IMG/VR virus record: IMGVR_UViG_3300046517_000307
Span: 1-46,604 of that record
Reading direction: 5' to 3' (one strand)
From: a virus
DNA: 46,604 nt
Shown here piece by piece: positions 22,424 through 28,315 of the stretch. Each line of letters opens with the position of its first letter. Positions within the stretch are counted from its first letter, which is position 1. The notes under the pieces are model-generated. The model worked only from the letters and a program-made list of their open reading frames with translations. It had not been told where the DNA came from and ran no database searches. Made by a program: the position numbers and the translations under genes.

Positions 22424-22915
22424 ATGCGTGCATCCCCGAAGACCACGAAGACGAACGCCCCGCACAATCACGGGCGCAGCATTCGCGTAACCAAACACGA
22501 CAGCACCGGGCGCATCATCGCCGCCGCCGAAGTGTCGACGCTTGAGGCAGCGCACCGGTTCCTTGATTCGCTCAACAGCGACGGCACGATGAAGGCGCCA
22601 GCGAAGCCGAGCAAGCCGATTCCGGCGCCAGGCGCGCCGACGCTTGGCGAAGCGCTTATGCAAGCGACGCCGACGCAACAGCAACAGGCGAAGCCCGATA
22701 TGTGGCAAGGTGAATTTGCCAAGCGCGTGCGCGCCGAAGCCGAAGCATTCCGCGCCGCGAATCCCGATGCGCCGATGTTCGGCGTCGGGCCGGGGCATGG
22801 CGCCGTTCAAGTCGCCTGCCCGACCTGTGGCGGGCTTCAATGGGTTTCCGGCACCAACCTTCGCCCGCAACCGTGCCGGGCCTGCCACGGGTCGGGGAAG
22901 GCGGTGCAATCATGA
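22424..22915 (+). CDS. Hypothetical protein with C-terminal DnaJ-like zinc motif
   Basis: 163 residues from ATG 22424, with GGAAAAGGAAT upstream. The N-terminal region (RSIRVTKHDSTGRIIAAAEV, then a helix) is beta/alpha, the middle is Pro/Ala/Gln-rich, and the end has CPTCGG and CRACHGSG (Cys132, 135, 151, 154), a single zinc knuckle like those in DnaJ-type proteins. Function unknown; its stop overlaps the next gene (ATGA). Confidence 0.75.
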   Translation: MRASPKTTKTNAPHNHGRSIRVTKHDSTGRIIAAAEVSTLEAAHRFLDSLNSDGTMKAPAKPSKPIPAPGAPTLGEALMQATPTQQQQAKPDMWQGEFAKRVRAEAEAFRAANPDAPMFGVGPGHGAVQVACPTCGGLQWVSGTNLRPQPCRACHGSGKAVQS

Positions 22916-23196
22916 GCGTAGCTAACGTTAATGCCGCGATGAAAAAGACGATTGCCGGTGCGTGGCGCGTGTATGCGGCTGGCACAGCAATTCGTTCGGC
23001 ATACCCCGACGGAGCGGATTACAAACTCGCCGACGCCACTTCATACGCGAACGCCGCGACACTCGCGCGCATGATTGAAGCGCATGACGACCTTGTGCAC
23101 GCGCTCCGCGTTATTGCCGAATCGTCGTGGCCCCAATCCTGCCCTGCAAAGTGGGCGGAAATGATTAGCGCCGCGCTTGCGAAGGCGCAAGGATGA
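22912..23196 (+). CDS. Hypothetical helical protein
   Basis: 94 residues from ATG 22912 (ATGA overlap). Largely helical and alanine-rich (VNAAMKKTIAGAWRVYAAGT, LARMIEAHDDLVHALRVIAE). No family is recognised. It is a member of the coupled early chain between two small cysteine-containing proteins. Confidence 0.7.
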   Translation: MSVANVNAAMKKTIAGAWRVYAAGTAIRSAYPDGADYKLADATSYANAATLARMIEAHDDLVHALRVIAESSWPQSCPAKWAEMISAALAKAQG

Positions 23197-23414
23197 AGCG
23201 CGCCAGCAAAAGCGCGCGGGCGCACAAGCGCGACTTGGCGCCCGCGCCGCCGCCGCCGTGTGAGTGCGGGCGCCTGGCGTTCCCGCACCGGCACGAATGG
23301 CGTTGCGATGACTTCGCGCTCGCCGATGCTGCCGACGGTTACGACGACGACAGCGCAACCGAGCGCGCCGTATTCGATGCGACCGAAGCGCGTTCAATCA
23401 ACGGGGGGCGATGA
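23193..23414 (+). CDS. Small Cys/His-rich hypothetical protein
   Basis: 73 residues from ATG 23193 (ATGA overlap). A basic start is followed by PPPPCECG, FPHRHEWRCDDF and an acidic stretch. CxC with two His and a further Cys could bind zinc. No family is recognised. Confidence 0.65.
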   Translation: MKRASKSARAHKRDLAPAPPPPCECGRLAFPHRHEWRCDDFALADAADGYDDDSATERAVFDATEARSINGGR

Positions 23415-23536
23415 TGCATTACATCCTGTATTGGGTTGCGCGGTTTTTATGTGGGTTGCGCGATGCGTGGCGCGACGGCGCGAATAGCCGCGACCGGTCG
23501 GATTGCACGCCGAAATCGAAACCGTGGCAGCGATGA
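23411..23536 (+). CDS. 41-residue hypothetical protein
   Basis: ATG 23411 overlaps the previous stop and its TGA overlaps the next ATG (ATGA on both sides). It starts with a short hydrophobic helix (MMHYILYWVARFLCGL) and continues basic and polar. Possibly a small membrane-associated peptide; supported mainly by the overlap pattern. Confidence 0.55.
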   Translation: MMHYILYWVARFLCGLRDAWRDGANSRDRSDCTPKSKPWQR

Positions 23537-23847
23537 TGCTTACGCCACGCGAAACGGAAATTGCGCGCCTTGTCGGTTCCGGCATGACGAACACGCAAAT
23601 TGCAAAGCGGCTTGGCATGTCGTTTCACACGGTCAAGACGCACTTGCATTCGGCTTATGCAAAGACCGGCGCACAGACGCGCGCAGCGCTCGCGGCGTGG
23701 ATGGTCGCAACCGATATGTGCGGCACAGATTACGAATCCGGCCCAAGCCAATGCCCGCACGGTAAACCTTACGGTGAGTGCAACGCCTGCGACGTTGCTG
23801 GCGATTTCGCATACGACGCAGCGCGCGAAGCGCGGGTGTTCAAATGA
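23533..23847 (+). CDS. LuxR-type HTH regulator with C-terminal zinc knuckle
   Basis: 104 residues from ATG 23533. Residues 4-57 are a GerE/LuxR-type DNA-binding domain: LTPRETEIARLVGSGMTNTQ, IAKRLGMSFHTVKTHLHSAY, AKTGAQTRAALAAW. There is no receiver or sensor domain. The C-terminus has CPHGKPYGECNAC, a putative zinc site. Single-domain LuxR proteins can act as DNA-binding switches; the gene is in the early operon, so control of the late operon or of host genes is plausible. The HTH family call is strong, the target is unknown. Confidence 0.85.
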   Translation: MMLTPRETEIARLVGSGMTNTQIAKRLGMSFHTVKTHLHSAYAKTGAQTRAALAAWMVATDMCGTDYESGPSQCPHGKPYGECNACDVAGDFAYDAAREARVFK

Positions 23848-23957
23848 GCAATTTAATACATGCGTTGCTAATCTTTTGGACATTGCTTGGCGGCGTGTTT
23901 ATTACCGCATACGCGATCAATTGGGCCGTCGAAAAGCTTTACGGTGACGAAGAATGA
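23844..23957 (+). CDS. 37-residue single-pass membrane peptide
   Basis: ATG 23844 and TGA 23957 both overlap the neighbours as ATGA. One hydrophobic helix (LIHALLIFWTLLGGVFITAY) is followed by a short charged tail ending DEE. Small early phage membrane peptides may alter host envelope functions. No family is named. Confidence 0.6.
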   Translation: MSNLIHALLIFWTLLGGVFITAYAINWAVEKLYGDEE

Positions 23958-24343
23958 AGCGCTACGACATGACCGACGAATTGCCGAAGCGCTACGCACA
24001 AGCATTGACCGGCGCCGCATCGCTTGAGGAATTGCGCAAGGTGGTCGATTCATTTGCGCACGTTGCCGCCGACGCTGGCGCGGTCGTGTGGAGCTTGGCG
24101 CCGGAAGACTTCGCTGGATTCCGCGCCGGGCTTGAATTGGAGCGCAGCGGCGTCTATGCCGGTGCCGCCTGGGGTGCGCGTTACGACAGCGTAATGATGC
24201 CCGCCATCATGTTGCAAGTCGCGCTTATCGCCATCGAATTTAAAGTGCCTTGGGGGTTGGCGTTCAATCGTTGCGCCGATACCGGAATGGTGATCGAACG
24301 AAACGGCATCGCCGTTTGGAAAGGGGCAAAGCATGGCAGTTAA
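23954..24343 (+). CDS. Hypothetical early protein
   Basis: 129 residues from ATG 23954. The N-terminal half is helical (DELPKRYAQALTGAASLEEL) and the C-terminal half hydrophobic (SVMMPAIMLQVALIAIEF) with a final IERNGIAVWKG strand. A membrane-associated helix near 79-96 is possible. No family is recognised. Its end overlaps the next start by 11 bases. Confidence 0.7.
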   Translation: MKRYDMTDELPKRYAQALTGAASLEELRKVVDSFAHVAADAGAVVWSLAPEDFAGFRAGLELERSGVYAGAAWGARYDSVMMPAIMLQVALIAIEFKVPWGLAFNRCADTGMVIERNGIAVWKGAKHGS

Positions 24344-24563
24344 AACGCAATTGCGCGCCGTCGTGAAGCCTGCACCGGTCGCGCCGTACCGATTCAACGT
24401 CGGGGTTATTCCCTATAGCGACCCCGACTTGCGGGCGAAGTGGTTGGCGGCGGTCGAATGGTTGCGCCGTGGCAAGAAAAGCAAGTGGTTGCTTGACAAC
24501 GTAGCGCCGGGCAAGTGGCGCGACGTTTTCGACGATCAAGGAAAGGCAAGCGCCGAAGCCTAG
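24333..24563 (+). CDS. Hypothetical small basic protein
   Basis: 76 residues from ATG 24333, whose ribosome site (GGGGCAAAG) is inside the end of the upstream gene. Basic in the middle (RRGKKSKWLLDNVAPGKW) with a PDLRAKWLAAVEWL helix. Unknown function. Confidence 0.68.
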   Translation: MAVKTQLRAVVKPAPVAPYRFNVGVIPYSDPDLRAKWLAAVEWLRRGKKSKWLLDNVAPGKWRDVFDDQGKASAEA

Positions 24564-24598
24564 AATTCGGCGCATCTTAAATCGGGAGTTGAATCGAC

Positions 24599-24907
24599 AT
24601 GGCAAAGAAAAAGGACGAAGGCGCGGCACCGTTGGACGTTCCGACAACGGGCATGGAACCGACCTTGCCCGGCATCGAAGCGCCGCCGGTTGCGGTCGTG
24701 CGCACGCGCGATGTGAAGCCCAAGCTTTACATCGTCATTGACGAAGCGAAGAAAACCGAAGTGCCGGTTAAGGCGTTGACCAAAGCCCGCGCGATTTCCT
24801 ACGTTGCCGAAGCGACCTATAAGGCGCGCCTGGCGACGATGGACGAAGTGCTGGCAATGGGACAAAAGGGCGTCGAAGTCTACGACGCGACAACGACCGA
24901 CGAATAA
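24599..24907 (+). CDS. Hypothetical protein upstream of the recombination genes
   Basis: 102 residues from ATG 24599 after CGGGAG. A lysine-rich, proline-rich N-terminus (disordered) leads to a compact region KPKLYIVIDEAKKTEVPVKA, then ARAISYVAEATYKARLATMD. The 35-base gap before it is the widest in this part of the operon and shows no clear promoter. No family is recognised. Confidence 0.7.
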   Translation: MAKKKDEGAAPLDVPTTGMEPTLPGIEAPPVAVVRTRDVKPKLYIVIDEAKKTEVPVKALTKARAISYVAEATYKARLATMDEVLAMGQKGVEVYDATTTDE

Positions 24908-24916
24908 GGCGCCGCC

Positions 24917-25090
24917 ATGAATGACATCGAACGCGCTAACGTTATATCAACACTTGCGCAAAGTTTGGTGCAAGCGTCAGGCGTCAAGGATGTTTCGCCG
25001 TATCAGGTTGACGAAATCGTAAAAGCGATGCAACGCGTCGCAAAGACAATCGGCACCGATAGCGCGAGCGCAATCCCGCCGCTTGAGTGA
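24917..25090 (+). CDS. 57-residue helical hypothetical protein
   Basis: ATG 24917 to TGA 25090, nine bases after the upstream stop. Predicted helical (NDIERANVISTLAQSLVQAS, VDEIVKAMQRVAKTIGT). It lies 50 bases before the exonuclease gene. Function unknown. Confidence 0.62.
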   Translation: MNDIERANVISTLAQSLVQASGVKDVSPYQVDEIVKAMQRVAKTIGTDSASAIPPLE

Positions 25091-25140
25091 ATGGCCGGGC
25101 GGCAGCGCATCGCCGCCCGTTTCCTTGGGAGTGCAACAGA

Positions 25141-26118
25141 ATGGCACTAACACGCAAACAGCATGCCGCCCGGCAAAAGGGCATCGGTTCATCCGACGCC
25201 CCCGCCGCGCTTGGCTTGCCGTCATTCAAGGGGCGCACGCAATACGCGCTATGGCATGAGAAACGCAACCCGACCGACGACCACGAAGACAAGGCAAGCG
25301 ACGAACGCCAGCGCTTCGGCGAATTGTTAGAAGGTGCCATTGCGCAACGCGTATCGGAAGTTGAGCGCTGCCCGCTGCAACGGGTGAATCAAACGCTTGT
25401 AAGCAAAGAATACCCGTTCATGCTCGCGCACCTTGACCGGGTGATACCGACGCGCAGCAACACGGTCGCACGCTGGAATGCGAATGCTGGCAAGCTCAAC
25501 AACGCCGCGGCGATTGTCGAAATAAAAAACAGTATGTCAGATTGGGGATACGGCGAGGAAGGTACCGACGATGTGCCGACGCATTACCTTGTGCAATGCG
25601 CGCATCAAATGATCGTATCGCGCGTTGAGCTTTGCATACTTGCCGTGCTGTTCCGCGGCAGCGACTTGCGCCGCTATCCTATTCGCTTGACGCCCGACCT
25701 TGCGCAAATGGTAATCGACGGTGAGCGCAAATTCTGGCACATGGTCAAAAACAACATTGAACCGCCGAAAACCGCGCTTTCCGATGTGAAGCTCGCCTAT
25801 CCGATAAGCCGCGCGGTCGAAAAGGAAGCGCCGAGCGATATTATCGAATTGCTCAAGGAATACCGCACATTTGATGCACGCATTACCTTTGAGGCAAAAG
25901 AGCGCGATGACATCGAAGCGCGCATCAAGGATTTTCTTGGCGACGCCGACACGCTAACCGTTATGGGCGTGCCGGTGTTGACCTGGAAAACGGGCAAAGG
26001 TCGCACGACCATTGACGCCGAGCGCTTGCGCAAGGATAAGCCCGACATCGCCGCCGAGTACACGAAAACCGGTGCGCCCGTGCGCACATTCCGCCCGAAA
26101 AACGCAAAGGATGAATGA
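25141..26118 (+). CDS. YqaJ-type viral recombinase / exonuclease
   Basis: 325 residues from ATG 25141 (GGGAG upstream). YqaJ/lambda-exonuclease fold motifs in order: the basic N-terminus LTRKQHAARQKGIGSSDAPA, GELLEGAI (Glu64), LAHLDRVI (Asp99), IVEIKNS (Glu127, Lys129) and YLVQCAHQ (Gln152). These form the metal-binding nuclease centre that resects double-stranded DNA 5' to 3'. The C-terminal third is helical. It is immediately followed by a protein that probably binds the exposed strand. The two would promote annealing-type recombination of phage DNA. Confidence 0.93.
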   Translation: MALTRKQHAARQKGIGSSDAPAALGLPSFKGRTQYALWHEKRNPTDDHEDKASDERQRFGELLEGAIAQRVSEVERCPLQRVNQTLVSKEYPFMLAHLDRVIPTRSNTVARWNANAGKLNNAAAIVEIKNSMSDWGYGEEGTDDVPTHYLVQCAHQMIVSRVELCILAVLFRGSDLRRYPIRLTPDLAQMVIDGERKFWHMVKNNIEPPKTALSDVKLAYPISRAVEKEAPSDIIELLKEYRTFDARITFEAKERDDIEARIKDFLGDADTLTVMGVPVLTWKTGKGRTTIDAERLRKDKPDIAAEYTKTGAPVRTFRPKNAKDE

Positions 26119-26122
26119 CATC

Positions 26123-27190
26123 ATGAACGACACGACACAAGGCGCACTTGTCACGACCGCCGACGCGGGCGCACTCGCGCAATTGAATTCGTCGGAGATT
26201 CAACAACAGATTGCCACGGCACACGCCTTCCCGCGCAACGTCACGACGTTCCGCGACGAAGTGCAATCCCTCGCCACGCTCACCGCGGACGTTGCCGAAG
26301 AATGCAGCTATTCGTTGCCGCGCAAAGACAAGGATGGCAACAGCGTGCCGATTATCGGCCCGTCGGCGCGCTTCGCCGAAATCGTGGCGATGTCCTGGGG
26401 CAATTGCCACGCCGCCGCGCGCGTCGTTGACGACAAGGGAACGCACGTTGTCGCGCAAGGCGTGTTTTGGGATTTGCAAAAGAATGCCCGCATTACATAC
26501 GAAGTGTCGCGCAGCATCGTCTACCGCAACGGCGGTCGGTATACGCCCGACATGATCGGCGTTACCGGCAACGCGGCATGTTCGATTGCGTTGCGCAACG
26601 CCATTCTTAAAGGCGTGCCCAAAGCGTTTTGGGCCGACCTGTGGGAACAGTCGCGCAAGGTTGCCGTTGGCGACGCGCACACGCTCGCCGAGCGCCGCAC
26701 GGTCGCATTCAAGAAACTGGCATTGCTCAACGTATCGCCCGATATGATCCTGGCGAAGCTTGGGCGCCCGAGCGCTGCCGACATAACGCTTGATGATTTG
26801 GGCGTGTTGCTTGGCATCTATCAAGCGCTGAAGGAAGGCGACAGCACGGTTGAGGATATGTTTCCGCCCGTGGCAGCGGCAGCGCAACCGACGCCGACCG
26901 GGCACAACGTCGACAGCACGCCCAAGGTGACGAAGGGCACCGACAAGCTCCGCGACGCGCTCAAAAAGGCGGCACCCGCGGCGCCGGTAGCGACGACGGA
27001 GGGCTTTAGTTATCAGCATGTCAACGAACAATTGCAGAAGGCGGCAAAGGCCAAAGACGCCGAAGCGTTCGCGCTCGCGCGTGATTTGGTCAAGGATGTT
27101 GCCGACGAAGCGCAGCGCGCCGAGCTTGACGTTGAAGCGCGCAGACTCGCCAAGCAATTCGACGCCGACGAAGCGGGCACGCGAGGTTAA
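26123..27190 (+). CDS. Probable recombination partner of the YqaJ exonuclease (annealing-protein-like)
   Basis: 355 residues from ATG 26123 (AAAGGA upstream; ATG 26111 is an in-frame alternative). The core (FPRNVTTFRDEVQSLATL, CSYSLPRKDKDGN, IIGPSARFAEIVAMSWGN, ITYEVSRSIVYRNGGRYT, GNAACSIALRNAILKGVPK, GDAHTLAERRTVAFKKL) belongs to a family I know only as phage proteins encoded beside exonucleases; a single-strand annealing role is the common assumption. After a Pro/Ala linker (about 275-320) there is a helical C-terminal tail. Gene order exonuclease then this protein mirrors lambda exo/bet and RecE/RecT pairs. Confidence 0.78.
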   Translation: MNDTTQGALVTTADAGALAQLNSSEIQQQIATAHAFPRNVTTFRDEVQSLATLTADVAEECSYSLPRKDKDGNSVPIIGPSARFAEIVAMSWGNCHAAARVVDDKGTHVVAQGVFWDLQKNARITYEVSRSIVYRNGGRYTPDMIGVTGNAACSIALRNAILKGVPKAFWADLWEQSRKVAVGDAHTLAERRTVAFKKLALLNVSPDMILAKLGRPSAADITLDDLGVLLGIYQALKEGDSTVEDMFPPVAAAAQPTPTGHNVDSTPKVTKGTDKLRDALKKAAPAAPVATTEGFSYQHVNEQLQKAAKAKDAEAFALARDLVKDVADEAQRAELDVEARRLAKQFDADEAGTRG

Positions 27191-27193
27191 TTT

Positions 27194-27454
27194 ATGACCA
27201 CCGCAAAGATGGTGCCGCGCGAGCCGACGCCGAAAACGATTGGCTACGCCTATGTCGGAGTGTGGTCGGACGGCACGTTGGGATGGTGTCTGCCCGCGCA
27301 TCTTACGCACGATCCAAAACGGACTTACTCCCGGCGATACGCAGAACCCTGCGAGCCTCACCCGGATTGGTCAAACATTGGAGAACCTTCGTACCTGTGC
27401 AAGATCACGATTGAGCGTGTGCCTAATGTGCGGATGCGGAGGATCAAGCCATGA
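27194..27454 (+). CDS. Hypothetical early protein
   Basis: 86 residues, ATG 27194. The sequence has a small hydrophobic core (TIGYAYVGVWSDGTLGWCLP) and a basic end (ERVPNVRMRRIKP). No family is recognised. The stop overlaps the next ATG (ATGA). Confidence 0.65.
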   Translation: MTTAKMVPREPTPKTIGYAYVGVWSDGTLGWCLPAHLTHDPKRTYSRRYAEPCEPHPDWSNIGEPSYLCKITIERVPNVRMRRIKP

Positions 27455-27921
27455 CCAACGACAAGGCCGCCCCTGCCGCGCCCGCGTGGACGGATGCGGA
27501 TATTCGCCATGCGTACATCAAAGAATACGGTTATGAGCCGACGAAGGGAGATTTTGCTGCATTCAAGTGCGCCTTCCGCGCCGGACTCGCAGCAGCCGCG
27601 CCCGCGAAGGAGCCATACCGTCACATTATGTCGCTGCAAGAGTGTGCGGACGCTGAATCGCCGCAGCACCCGCCGCAGGATGCGCCCGCGAAGGAGCCGA
27701 AGGCAGGCGACCCGGCGTGCTTCGGATTCGGAACGTACATCGACAAGCCCGCCCCCGCGCCGGATGCTGCGCCCGACGTTGCCGCGATGGTGGCGAGGCT
27801 GCGCATGGCAAGAGCCAAGACGGGATCGAAACTGTATGGCGAAGCCGCCTCGCGCATAGAGGCTCTGGCGCGGGAACGGGATTGGCTACGCAAGCGGCAT
27901 GTGAGTCAGGGGGACGCATGA
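27451..27921 (+). CDS. Hypothetical protein with Ala/Pro-rich linkers
   Basis: 156 residues, ATG 27451. An N-terminal helical block (WTDADIRHAYIKEYGYEPTK, FAAFKCAFRAGLAAAA), two Ala/Pro/Lys linkers repeating APAKEP, and a C-terminal helix (DVAAMVARLRMARAKTG, YGEAASRIEALARERDWL). This modular low-complexity type is common in betaproteobacterial phages and prophages. Its function is unknown. Confidence 0.7.
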   Translation: MTNDKAAPAAPAWTDADIRHAYIKEYGYEPTKGDFAAFKCAFRAGLAAAAPAKEPYRHIMSLQECADAESPQHPPQDAPAKEPKAGDPACFGFGTYIDKPAPAPDAAPDVAAMVARLRMARAKTGSKLYGEAASRIEALARERDWLRKRHVSQGDA

Positions 27922-28073
27922 AACCGGAGCGCGTGCTAGTCGCTTTCAATTCGGCGCTTTACTGTGTCAACGCCATGCTTTGGCAATGGTATGCGCAGCG
28001 CAGCGGCATCGCGCTCGCCTGCCTTGCCGTCGCATGCATTGGCGCATTCGTGTACCGCAAAACTGGAGATTGA
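27918..28073 (+). CDS. 51-residue membrane protein
   Basis: ATG 27918 overlaps the previous stop. Two hydrophobic stretches (LVAFNSALYCVNAMLW and IALACLAVACIGAFVY) are separated by QWYAQRSG, so a small two-helix membrane protein is likely. A holin-like or accessory membrane role is possible, with no direct evidence. Confidence 0.62.
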   Translation: MKPERVLVAFNSALYCVNAMLWQWYAQRSGIALACLAVACIGAFVYRKTGD

Positions 28074-28075
28074 AA

Positions 28076-28315
28076 ATGTATTGCAAAACGTGTGTATTTT
28101 ACAGGCCACCAGAAAAACTAGATAAATTGTTTCCTGCATTTTCGGTAATGGGAGATTGCGAAAACCAAAAAATAAAATATTCGAAAGCAATTAACTCTGC
28201 CGGAAATAAGGTGCGCCCCATTCTTGACGGCGTGTTTTATACGGATGCCGAATGTTATAGCGCATCATTAATCGTCGGCCCCGATTTCGGGTGCATCCAT
28301 TGGAAGGCGCGTTAA
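28076..28315 (+). CDS. Low-GC Cys-rich small protein, probably a recent acquisition
   Basis: 79 residues from ATG 28076. CKTC at the start, then DCENQKIKYSKAI, a Cys near 60 and GCIHWKAR at the end resemble small phage proteins with a metal-binding cysteine set. The first 130 bases are near 35-40% GC against about 60% in both neighbours, and the codons are A/T-ending, so the gene differs sharply in origin. No function can be assigned. Confidence 0.72.
   Translation: MYCKTCVFYRPPEKLDKLFPAFSVMGDCENQKIKYSKAINSAGNKVRPILDGVFYTDAECYSASLIVGPDFGCIHWKAR

Noticed and set aside
25961-27361. Long open frame (466 codons) on the - strand opposite the exonuclease partner gene
   Set aside because: It is arginine-rich, lacks recognisable domains and mirrors a well-supported + strand gene; GC-rich codon use opens the antisense frame.
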